Of a DNA stretch of 64,000 nt, positions 36,459 to 43,898 are shown piece after piece. A program made the translations under genes and the position numbers. Location of the stretch: positions 2,598,609 to 2,662,608 of the forward strand of contig NZ_LMFS01000001.1 of the NCBI RefSeq assembly GCF_001426945.1, read 5' to 3'. Source of the DNA: Pseudolabrys sp. Root1462 (GTDB taxonomy: Bacteria > Pseudomonadota > Alphaproteobacteria > Rhizobiales > Xanthobacteraceae). Position 1 is the stretch's first letter, and the number at the start of each line of letters is the position of its first letter. Below the pieces are notes generated by a model. It worked only from the letters and a program-made list of their open reading frames with translations, was not told where the DNA came from and did no database searches.

Positions 36459-36532
36459 TTGTCCATTTGGATTCGAACTCGTACCGGATCTGAATTCGTT
36501 GGACGCAGCAGGAGCCAACTTCGGTTTTACTC

Positions 36533-37789
36533 ATGACCCGTTCGAACCGACCCGACCACATTCGCCTCACGTCTCATCCGACGCCGGGCGGCAAGCCGCG
36601 CTTCCCGATTCATTGGGGCGCGCCGACGGCGCGCGAGCGCGGCCCGATCATCGGCACCGTGTCACGTCCCGCAGACCGAAACGTCATCGGCACGCATGGC
36701 GGCTCATATTCGGTGTATCGCGCGTTGGCCGTGTCTGCCGGCGCGCTCGACCCGATCCGCCGCCCCGACTTGACCAACACCTATCCGGCGGAAGACATCG
36801 GCCCGTTCGGACAATGGGGCGAACCGAAGCGCATCGTTTCGCTCGATCCGTGGGGTCATCGCGTCGCCTCCGATTTCAAGGACGAGATCGCGGAAGGCAC
36901 CGATATTCGCCCAAGCATCGCCATCACCAAAGCGCGTCTCGATCTCATCGAGTTGCAGGACGCGATCCGCGCCGGCCGTCTCAAGATCGACGGAGACCTG
37001 GTGCATAAGAACGGCAGCGTCAGCGTCACGAAGATCGCGGTCGACCCGGTGTGGCATCTGCCTGGCGTCGCCGAGCGCTTCGGCACGTCGGAAAGCGCGC
37101 TGCGACGCGTTCTATTCGAGCAGACAGCAGGCATGTTTCCCGAACTCGTCACCCGCCCGGATTTGCAGGTGTTCCTGCCGCCCATCGGCGGCATCACGGT
37201 CTATCTGTTTGGCGACGTCTCCAAGCTCAACAAGCCGGCGACCAGGATCACCTGCCGTGTGCACGACGAATGCAACGGCTCGGACGTGTTCGGCTCGGAC
37301 ATCTGTACCTGCCGGCCTTACCTCATCCACGGTATTGAGGAATGCGTGCGCGGCGGCCAGGAAGGCGGCCTCGGCGTCATCGTCTATAACCGCAAAGAAG
37401 GCCGCGCCCTCGGCGAGGTCACCAAGTTCCTGGTCTACAATGCGCGCAAGCGTCAAGAAGGCGGCGACGCCGCGGCTGCCTATTTCGAGCGCACCGAATG
37501 CGTTGCCGGGGTGCAGGACGCCCGCTTCCAGCAATTGATGCCGGACGTGATCCATTGGCTTGGTCTCAAGCGGCTCGACCGGTTCATCTCGATGAGCGAC
37601 ATGAAGCATGATGCGCTGGTGTCGCAAGGCGTAGATATCGTTGAGCGCGTAGCGATCCCGGACGACATGATACCGGCCGACGCCCACGTCGAGATCGCGG
37701 CGAAGAAGGCCGCCGGGTATTTCACGCCCGACGCAGTGAAACCCGACGACCTGACCGGCACCGTCGGCCGCGATCTCAACAAGTATTGA
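36533..37789 (+). CDS. GTP cyclohydrolase II-like uracil-catabolism protein (URC1 family)
   Basis: The 418-residue protein carries a GTP-cyclohydrolase-II domain in its C-terminal half. The zinc site keeps the RibA spacing: Cys247, Cys258 and Cys260 in DECNGSDVFGSDICTC (C-x10-C-x-C). YNRKEGRALGE replaces the RibA YLRQEGRGIGL. The extra N-terminal region of about 200 residues (GGSYSVYRALAVSAG, WGHRVASDFKDEI) and the adjacent DUF1688 and UPRT-like genes mark it as the URC1 type rather than riboflavin RibA. In yeast, URC1 is needed for uracil catabolism by a route that involves ribosylurea and releases urea. The chemistry of the bacterial protein is not established. Confidence 0.87.
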   Translation: MTRSNRPDHIRLTSHPTPGGKPRFPIHWGAPTARERGPIIGTVSRPADRNVIGTHGGSYSVYRALAVSAGALDPIRRPDLTNTYPAEDIGPFGQWGEPKRIVSLDPWGHRVASDFKDEIAEGTDIRPSIAITKARLDLIELQDAIRAGRLKIDGDLVHKNGSVSVTKIAVDPVWHLPGVAERFGTSESALRRVLFEQTAGMFPELVTRPDLQVFLPPIGGITVYLFGDVSKLNKPATRITCRVHDECNGSDVFGSDICTCRPYLIHGIEECVRGGQEGGLGVIVYNRKEGRALGEVTKFLVYNARKRQEGGDAAAAYFERTECVAGVQDARFQQLMPDVIHWLGLKRLDRFISMSDMKHDALVSQGVDIVERVAIPDDMIPADAHVEIAAKKAAGYFTPDAVKPDDLTGTVGRDLNKY

Positions 37790-37824
37790 GCGCGCCCTCC
37801 CTCCCGAAGTGTGATGCCAGCCCG

Positions 37825-39057
37825 ATGAAGTCGGATACCGCTGCCGCTTTCTCTCTGCTGACCGCCGACGCGGTGCGCTCCCGCGCTCACCGCTTGCTCG
37901 CCCTCGGGCTGGAAGGACGGCTGCCGCATTTCCAGATCGAGATCAAAAAGCTCGGTGCGGTCGCAGACCGAGTGATCGCCGTGACGCGAGCGGCCTATCC
38001 GGCCCTCGATGTGCCCTTCCATTCGCGCTGGCGGCATTTCGTGCACAAGGGCGTGGACCGCTTCGCGGCGCTGGCGGCAAAGGCGACGTGGAAAGACCCG
38101 GCGGCACGGGCGCGCGCCGAATTCGACCTTGCCATCGTCAGTGTCTTTCTCGATGCCGGGGCCGGCGCGCAGTGGCGCTACACCGATCCGAAGACCGGCG
38201 AACGTATCGGCCGTTCCGAAGGCTTGGCCCTCGCCAGCCTCGACATGTTCGCGGCCGGCGCCTTCTCGGCCGATGAGCGAGATCCGCTGCGCGTCGACGC
38301 GACGAAATTCGCACAACTGAGCCCCGACGACCTGGCCCGCGGTTTTCAGGTCACTGCCGACAACCCCCTGGTCGGCCTCGATGGCCGCGCCGCATTGCTG
38401 CGGCGGCTTGGCGACCTTCTCGCCTGGAAGCCCGATGTGTTCGCGAAACAGGACGCCGCGCGGCCGGGCGGTCTATTCGACTATCTCGTCGACGCGCACG
38501 GCAAGGCGATCGCCGCGCCGGATATCCTCGCCGCCCTGCTCCGCGAGCTCGGCCCGATCTGGCCGTCGCGGCTGTCGCTCGGTGGCGTCGCGCTGGGGGA
38601 TTGCTGGAAACATCGGTCGCTTGTCACCGACGATGCCACCTCCGGCCTGGTACCGCTGCACAAGCTGTCGCAGTGGTTGTCTTATTCGTTGATCGAGCCG
38701 TTGCAGCGCGCCGGCTTCACCGTGAGCGACATCGACGGCCTCACCGGCCTCGCCGAATATCGCAACGGCGGCCTGTTCGTCGACGCATCCGTACTGAACC
38801 TGCACGATCCGCTGCAAATCCTTCAGGCCCACGACGTGGCGTCCGAGCTGGTGGTGGAATGGCGCAGCCTCACCGTGGCGTTGCTCGACCGGCTCGCCGA
38901 CGTCATCCGCGGTCGGTTCGGCATGAACGCCGAGACTCTTCCGCTCGCCCGTATTCTCGAAGGCGGCACCTGGGCCGCCGGCCGCGCCATCGCGATGGAA
39001 AAGCGCGAAGGTGGCACGCCACCGATCACCGTCGTCAGCGACGGCACAGTTTTCTAG
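37825..39057 (+). CDS. DUF1688 family protein (URC4, uracil catabolism)
   Basis: Starting from ATG 37825 gives 410 residues. A TTG at 37786 overlapping the Urc1 stop is an alternative, and neither start has a strong ribosome site. No signal peptide or membrane segment is visible. Characteristic stretches are the N-terminal [50 protein letters not shown] and the C-terminal [17 protein letters not shown]. This is the DUF1688/URC4 family, which occurs next to URC1. Yeast urc4 mutants accumulate ribosylurea, so it probably acts on that intermediate. No catalytic motif can be assigned. It lies between Urc1 and the UPRT-like gene in one operon. Confidence 0.87.
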   Translation: MKSDTAAAFSLLTADAVRSRAHRLLALGLEGRLPHFQIEIKKLGAVADRVIAVTRAAYPALDVPFHSRWRHFVHKGVDRFAALAAKATWKDPAARARAEFDLAIVSVFLDAGAGAQWRYTDPKTGERIGRSEGLALASLDMFAAGAFSADERDPLRVDATKFAQLSPDDLARGFQVTADNPLVGLDGRAALLRRLGDLLAWKPDVFAKQDAARPGGLFDYLVDAHGKAIAAPDILAALLRELGPIWPSRLSLGGVALGDCWKHRSLVTDDATSGLVPLHKLSQWLSYSLIEPLQRAGFTVSDIDGLTGLAEYRNGGLFVDASVLNLHDPLQILQAHDVASELVVEWRSLTVALLDRLADVIRGRFGMNAETLPLARILEGGTWAAGRAIAMEKREGGTPPITVVSDGTVF

Positions 39058-39068
39058 GGGGGCTTAAT

Positions 39069-39698
39069 ATGGAAGGCGTCACCATCGTCGATCATCCGCT
39101 GGTGCAGCACAAGCTTACACTGCTGCGCGACAAAGAGCGTTCGACCAAGTCGTTTCGCGAGCTCCTGGGTGAGATCGGCATGCTGTTGTGCTACGAGGTG
39201 ACGCGCGATTTGCCGCTCGAAATGACGGAAATCGAGACACCGATCGCACGAATGAAGTCGCCAGTACTGGCCGGCAAGAAGTTGGTTTTCGCGCCGATCC
39301 TGCGCGCCGGCTTGACCTTCGTCGAGGGCATGCTCGACCTCGTGCCGGCGGCACGCGTCGCCCATATCGGCATGTACCGCGATCCGGAGACGCATTCGGC
39401 GGTGGAGTACTTTTTCAAGGCGCCGAGCGATCTCGAGGAGCGCCTCGTCATCGTCGTCGCGCCGATCCTCGCCACAGCCAACACCGTGGTGGCGGCCATC
39501 GACCGATTGAAGGAACGCGGCGCCAGGGAAATCCGCCTGGTATGCATGGTCAGCGCACCGGAAGGCATGGAGCGCGTGCGAGGCATCCATCCCGACGTAC
39601 GGGTGTGGACGGCGGCGATCGACGACGGCCTCAACGACGAAGCCTTCATCGTGCCGGGCTTGGGCGACGCTGGCGACCGCGCCTACGGCACCCGCTGA
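39069..39698 (+). CDS. uracil phosphoribosyltransferase-like protein with altered PRPP loop (URC operon)
   Basis: The ATG at 39069 follows a G-rich ribosome site (TAGGGGGGCTTAAT) 11 bases after the Urc4 stop; 209 residues, the standard size for Upp. The uracil-binding C-terminus [13 protein letters not shown] is conserved, as are [20 protein letters not shown] and [14 protein letters not shown]. The PRPP loop, normally DPMLATGG(S/T), reads APILATANT (residues 131-139): the leading Asp is Ala and the Gly pair is Ala-Asn. Yeast URC6 is also a UPRT homologue. Here it either makes UMP as pathway entry or has a changed reaction, and the altered loop leaves that open. Confidence 0.87.
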   Translation: MEGVTIVDHPLVQHKLTLLRDKERSTKSFRELLGEIGMLLCYEVTRDLPLEMTEIETPIARMKSPVLAGKKLVFAPILRAGLTFVEGMLDLVPAARVAHIGMYRDPETHSAVEYFFKAPSDLEERLVIVVAPILATANTVVAAIDRLKERGAREIRLVCMVSAPEGMERVRGIHPDVRVWTAAIDDGLNDEAFIVPGLGDAGDRAYGTR

Positions 39699-39729
39699 AA
39701 TTCGCACCGCGTTTCGAACGGTCCCATTC

Positions 39730-39748
39730 TTGCGGCGACCTGCCGCAA
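39730..39748. terminator. hairpin between URC operon and TRAP genes
   Basis: A perfect 7-base stem, TTGCGGC (39730-39736) with GCCGCAA (39742-39748) and a GACCT loop, sits in the 111-base gap between convergent operons. There is no T-run directly after it, so it is a candidate only. Confidence 0.4.
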
Positions 39749-39809
39749 CACGAATAACTCTTCATAGCCCGGCCTTCGCTTGATGCATGGCCCCGCGGTC
39801 GAGCCTTCT

Positions 39810-41090
39810 CTATTTCAAGAACCCGACCATCCGCGGCAGCCACAACGTCAATTCCGGGATAAATGTGACGGCCACGAGTGAGGCCAGCAACGGGATAAGC
39901 CACGGTATGATCGCCATGGTCGTTTGCTCGATCGACAATTTGGCAATCCGCGACAGTACGAACAGCACCATGCCGAGCGGCGGATGTAGCAGGCCGATCA
40001 TGAGGTTCAATGTCATCATCACGCCGAAATGAACCGGATCGATCCCGACTTTCAAAATCACCGGCATCAGGACCGGCACGAGTATGCTGATTGAGGCAAT
40101 GGGCTCGAGGAAACAGCCCACGATCAGCAGCAGGATGTTCGACAGCAAGAGAATGATGTGGCGGTTGTCGGTCAACGCCAGCAACGATGCCGTCATTTGC
40201 TCGGTGAGTTGGGTTGTCGTCAGAACCCAGCCGAAAAGCGAGGCCGCGCCGACGATGAGCAACACGCCCGCCGTAGTCTCGACGGTGTCCATCGTCACTT
40301 TGTAGAACATCTTCCATGACAGCGACTTGTAGACCAACAGGCCGAGCAGGATGGCCCAGCTGCAAGCCGCGATCGCCGCTTCCGTCGGCGTAAACCAGCC
40401 GAAGGTCATGCCGCCGACGATCAAGGCCGGTGTCATCAGCGCGGGCGCCGCGGCAATGAAAGTGATGCCGAGCGTGCGCCAGCGGAACGCCTGGTCGCGG
40501 CCCATGCCGTATCTGCGCGCGCAGTAATAGACGTAGCCCATCATGAACGCGGTCATCACCAGCCCAGGGATAATGCCTCCGAGAAACAGCGCGCCGATAG
40601 AGACATTGCCCATCATGCCGTAGATGACGAAAGGCAACGACGGCGGGATGATCGGGCCAAGGGTCGAGGACGCTGCGGTCACGCCGACCGAAAACTCGGT
40701 CGAATAGCCATGGTCTTTCATGGCCTTGATCTCGATGGTACCAAGGCCGGCAGCGTCGGCGATCGCCGTGCCGGACATGCCGGCGAAGATCACCGAGCCA
40801 ATGATGTTGACATGCGCCAGTCCGCCACGCGTCCAGCCGGCCAGCGCCACTGCGAAGTCATAGATGCGGTTGGTAATGCCGGCCGAGTTCATCAGATTGC
40901 CGGCGAGAATGAAGAACGGCACCGCGAGCAGCGGGAAGCTGTCAATGCCGCCTGCCATGCGATGTAGGATCACGAAATCCGGCAGGCCGGCGATAAAGTG
41001 CGTGTAGACATAGGAAGAAGCGGCGAGCGCAATGAAGACCGGCACGCCGGCAATGAGCACCGCGATGAACAACAGAGCGACGATAACCAT
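39810..41090 (-). CDS. TRAP transporter large permease subunit (DctM family)
   Basis: The start ATG at 41090 gives 426 residues, the usual DctM size, with about 12 membrane segments. Family signatures are LAVPFFILAGNLMNSAGIT, GSVIFAGMSGTAIADAAGLG, ASSTLGPIIPPSLPFVIYG and LLHPPLGMVLFVLSRIAK. It provides the sodium-coupled translocation channel. It lies 17 bases after the DctQ stop and is the last gene of the dctPQM set on the minus strand. The substrate is unknown. Confidence 0.95.
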   Translation of the reverse strand: MVIVALLFIAVLIAGVPVFIALAASSYVYTHFIAGLPDFVILHRMAGGIDSFPLLAVPFFILAGNLMNSAGITNRIYDFAVALAGWTRGGLAHVNIIGSVIFAGMSGTAIADAAGLGTIEIKAMKDHGYSTEFSVGVTAASSTLGPIIPPSLPFVIYGMMGNVSIGALFLGGIIPGLVMTAFMMGYVYYCARRYGMGRDQAFRWRTLGITFIAAAPALMTPALIVGGMTFGWFTPTEAAIAACSWAILLGLLVYKSLSWKMFYKVTMDTVETTAGVLLIVGAASLFGWVLTTTQLTEQMTASLLALTDNRHIILLLSNILLLIVGCFLEPIASISILVPVLMPVILKVGIDPVHFGVMMTLNLMIGLLHPPLGMVLFVLSRIAKLSIEQTTMAIIPWLIPLLASLVAVTFIPELTLWLPRMVGFLK

Positions 41091-41107
41091 GTGAGGCTTC
41101 CCTGCGC

Positions 41108-41671
41108 TCAGTCGGCGGCGATGATGTCGGTGAGGTCGTGCGGCTTCTTCCAGCCGATGCGTGCGTTGCGCCACACATTGATCACCTGGCGAAACAGCAT
41201 CAGGAAGCAGCCGAGAGAGACGCCGGCATAAACCCAGCTCATCGACAGGTCGAACACCGTCATGCGCTGGATGCCCATGCGCTCGGTGATAGTCACCGAG
41301 ATGTAGGCGAGGAATGCAAGGAAGGCCAACTTGATGACGTCGACGGCGGCAAGCAGAACCTGCCGCGGCAACCCGGGCTTCATCACGTTCGACAAGAGCT
41401 CGACCGCGATATGGGTGTTGCGCCGCGTTACCATGGCGCCGCCGATGAACACGACCCACATCAGGCCGTAGCGAGCAATTTCCTCAGTCCAGGACAGGCT
41501 GTCATTGAGGATGTAACGGGTGAAGAACTGGAGAAAGACGATGAAGGCGAGGCTCCAGAAAATGACGAAGGCCAGCCAATCTTCCGGATAGCGTTCGATA
41601 ACAACCTCGGCGTCCTCGGCGACGATGAGGTGAACGTCGTCGGCCGGTATCTTGTTGTTGGCTTCAGGCAT
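41108..41671 (-). CDS. TRAP transporter small permease subunit (DctQ family)
   Basis: The start ATG at 41671 gives 187 residues with four membrane segments: WLAFVIFWSLAFIVFLQFFT, YGLMWVVFIGGAMV, VLLAAVDVIKLAFLAFLAYI and SWVYAGVSLGCFLMLFRQVI. RYILNDSLSWTEEIARY is the DctQ signature. The N-terminal tail (about 28 residues before TM1) is acidic. It is in the dctPQM operon, 115 bases after the DctP stop. Confidence 0.93.
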   Translation of the reverse strand: MPEANNKIPADDVHLIVAEDAEVVIERYPEDWLAFVIFWSLAFIVFLQFFTRYILNDSLSWTEEIARYGLMWVVFIGGAMVTRRNTHIAVELLSNVMKPGLPRQVLLAAVDVIKLAFLAFLAYISVTITERMGIQRMTVFDLSMSWVYAGVSLGCFLMLFRQVINVWRNARIGWKKPHDLTDIIAAD

Positions 41672-41786
41672 GGTTCGATCCAGCGGCTCAGCCCTCCCCG
41701 GCCGCTGTGGCGGGGAAGCAGGCGCGTGCGAAATGAGAACGCCGCCATCGCCGTCCGTAGCCCGGCGATGGCGGCCGCTGGTGCGA

Positions 41787-42776
41787 TTACTTGAGCGCCT
41801 GAAGCGCGTCGTACTCGGCCTTGGTCCAACCGGCGCCCGCCGAGGTATCGTTATGCAGCGGGATCGCGGCCGCGCGGAACGCGGCACGATCCGGCTCGAT
41901 CACGGTCTTGCCCATCTTGCGAAACTCATCCGCCAGCTTCAGTTCCGACGTGTGAATCTGATCGGTCACGTTGGCGGCCGCCTGCTTGAGCACGTCCTCG
42001 AACGCCTTCTTGTCGGCGTCCGACATCTTCGCCCAGACATGGCCGCCAACGATGGTGACCAGCGACTCGGTGATATGGCCGGTCAGGATGATGTGCGACT
42101 GCACTTCATAGAATTTCTTCGCCATGATGGTGGGCAACGGGTTTTCCTGGCCGTCGACGGTGCCCTGCTGCAGGGCGAGATAGACTTCGGCGAAAGCGAT
42201 CGGCGTGGCGTTGGCGCCAACCGATTTGGTGAACATCAAGAACAGCGGCGCAGGCGGCACGCGCAGCTTCATGCCTTTCATGTCTTCGGGCTTGTTGATC
42301 GCCTTGTTGGCGGTCACGTGGCGCTGGCCGTAATAATTAAGCGCCATGATCTTGTGCTTGGTCTTGTCCTCGTAGCCCTTGGCGATGTCGCGGAAGAGCT
42401 GGCTGTCGCGGTACGCGATGAAATGATTGAAGTCGCGCAGCACGTAAGGCGCGTTGGTGATCGACAGCGGCTTGTGGATCGAGCCGGCGAAGGCGACGCC
42501 CGTGTAGATGATATCGACGGTGCCGAGGCTGAGGCCTTCGTTGATCTGGTTTTCGTTGCCGAGTTGCGAGGCCGGGAACACGCCGATCTCGTAGCGGCCA
42601 TTGGTCCGCTTCTTGATCTCTTCAGCCGCCCACAGCGCCTGGGTGTGATACGGCTCTGAGGTTTCGTAGACGTGAGCCCATTTCAGCTTGGTCTGGGCGG
42701 CGGCGGGGCCGGCCCATCCAGCGAGCGCAAGGGCAATCGCCGCGCCCATGACAAGGCGCGCTTGGAGTTTAGACAT
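41787..42776 (-). CDS. TRAP transporter substrate-binding protein (DctP family)
   Basis: The start ATG at 42776 follows GGGAGGGAGCGAC, a strong ribosome site; 329 residues. The signal peptide is MSKLQARLVMGAAIALALAG..., cleaved near AAAQ. DctP-family features include LKWAHVYETSEPYHTQALWA, GMKLRVPPAPLFLMFTKSVG (with the Arg that usually binds a substrate carboxylate) and LQQGTVDGQENPLPTI. The ligand is probably an organic acid. Transcription starts in the 123-base divergent gap with the GntR gene, which carries two palindromes. Confidence 0.94.
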   Translation of the reverse strand: MSKLQARLVMGAAIALALAGWAGPAAAQTKLKWAHVYETSEPYHTQALWAAEEIKKRTNGRYEIGVFPASQLGNENQINEGLSLGTVDIIYTGVAFAGSIHKPLSITNAPYVLRDFNHFIAYRDSQLFRDIAKGYEDKTKHKIMALNYYGQRHVTANKAINKPEDMKGMKLRVPPAPLFLMFTKSVGANATPIAFAEVYLALQQGTVDGQENPLPTIMAKKFYEVQSHIILTGHITESLVTIVGGHVWAKMSDADKKAFEDVLKQAAANVTDQIHTSELKLADEFRKMGKTVIEPDRAAFRAAAIPLHNDTSAGAGWTKAEYDALQALK

Positions 42777-42844
42777 GTCGCTCCCTCCCCTAGGGGTGTT
42801 GGATGCGGGTCTTGTGAAGCCCGCTTTCTTATGAGGCGCGCCGC

Positions 42845-42897
42845 CCGAACCGGCTCCGGTTCGGTTGAGTTCGAGCCGCCCGCTGACTAACATGTTA
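42845..42897. promoter_or_regulatory. two palindromes between divergent TRAP and GntR genes
   Basis: CCGAACCGG (42845-42853) and CCGGTTCGG (42856-42864) are perfect 9-base arms with a 2-base centre. TAACATGTTA (42888-42897) is a second perfect palindrome ending two bases before the GntR start codon. Both are in the 123-base gap that must hold both promoters. The second would overlap the GntR ribosome site, so binding there would shut off the regulator itself. Confidence 0.6.
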
Positions 42898-42899
42898 CT

Positions 42900-43628
42900 A
42901 TGCCGGACCGCAGGCGCAAGCACCCATATGGCTTTCTACCCGTCCTCGATCGCCACGAGCGGGGCGGCACGGTGCAGCGCATCCAGGACGCCATCCGCGA
43001 AGCCATCGTCAGGCTGGACTTTCAGCCCGGCGAGGCGATCGACAAAGCGGCGCTCTGCGCGCGGTTCAAAGCATCCCGCTTCCCGGTCTCCGAGGCCTTG
43101 GGCAAGCTTGCCGAGGAAGGCTTTATCAACGTATTGCCGCAACGTGGCACGCTGGTGTCGCGAATTGACCTCGCCGACTGCCGGCAAGCCATGTTCATAC
43201 GCCGCGCCTTGGAATGTGAAGCCATGCGGTTCATCGCGCCCCGCATTTCCGACGACCTGCTCGAGGCGTTGCGCAAGAACCTCGCCGCGCAACAGCGCGC
43301 GATGGCGACCGACGACCGCGATAGCTTCCACGCCCTCGACCTCGCCTTTCATGCTCTGTTGCTCGACGTGCTCGGCTACGAACGGGTTGTGTCATCGGTC
43401 GATGCCGCGCGCGCCAACCTCGACCGGATGCGGCTGTTCATGTGTACGCCGACCCGGCAGAGCGCGACCTACGCCGAACATGAGCAAATCCTCGCCGCTC
43501 TGAGCGCGCGGCGACCGGAAGACGCCGCGCGCGCCATGCAACTTCACCTCAATGCCGTGATGACTGAGCTTGAGGACGTTGCGGAGGCGCACCCCAATTC
43601 GGTCACGACCGGCAGCGGCGCAAATTAG
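42900..43628 (+). CDS. GntR family transcriptional regulator (FadR/FCD subfamily)
   Basis: The 242-residue protein has an N-terminal GntR winged helix (about 24-90, QRIQDAIREAIVRLDFQPGE; FPVSEALGKLAEEGFINVLP) and an FCD-type helical effector domain. In the FCD domain, FHALDLAFHALLLDVLG, the Arg/Asp-rich helices and the later HEQILAAL and MQLHLNAV His residues fit a metal- and carboxylate-binding pocket. The ATG at 42900 has no clear shine-dalgarno. It is divergent from the TRAP operon, which makes that operon the likely target. It could also act on the sugar-type ABC operon that follows on the same strand. Confidence 0.9.
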   Translation: MPDRRRKHPYGFLPVLDRHERGGTVQRIQDAIREAIVRLDFQPGEAIDKAALCARFKASRFPVSEALGKLAEEGFINVLPQRGTLVSRIDLADCRQAMFIRRALECEAMRFIAPRISDDLLEALRKNLAAQQRAMATDDRDSFHALDLAFHALLLDVLGYERVVSSVDAARANLDRMRLFMCTPTRQSATYAEHEQILAALSARRPEDAARAMQLHLNAVMTELEDVAEAHPNSVTTGSGAN

Positions 43629-43630
43629 TT

Positions 43631-43765
43631 CTATTTGTTTCTACTCACTCTATTTGTTCTGAACGCTGCCCAATTAGTGCAGCAATGCTGACCTATCTGC
43701 GTGACACATCGGGTGCGCAAACAATAGCAAACGCATACAAACAGCTTGCTGCATGCTTGCTGCGT
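43631..43765. repeat. cluster of short phased repeats upstream of sugar-type ABC operon
   Basis: The 270-base gap before the binding-protein gene holds three sets of repeats. CTATTTGTT is repeated at 43631-43639 and 43650-43658. (G/A)CAAAC occurs three times at exactly 10-base steps (43717, 43727 and 43737). A tandem 11-mer GCTTGCTGC(A/G)T runs from 43744 to 43765. Repeats in helical phase ahead of an operon suggest a multi-site regulator array. Further down, A/T-rich sequence and GGGAGG (43885-43890) lead to the start codon. Confidence 0.5.
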
Positions 43766-43898
43766 TGCGAAGCGGCGCACATTAATTTTCGGACATTCGG
43801 GGCGCGGCCAATCTTATTCGCTTTGCCTTGCAAAAATACCGCGTTATCTTTTTCACAAGGCAGAAAACAAAAACGAGCCTTATTGGGAGGGAAATGAC

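Noticed and set aside
38601-39068. Upstream extension of the UPRT-like gene into Urc4
   Set aside because: The extension is the shifted frame of Urc4; the ATG at 39069 has a strong G-rich ribosome site and gives the family length.
43680-43898. Small gene within the gap upstream of the sugar-type binding protein
   Set aside because: Short frames there lack ribosome sites and overlap the repeat array; none reads like a protein.
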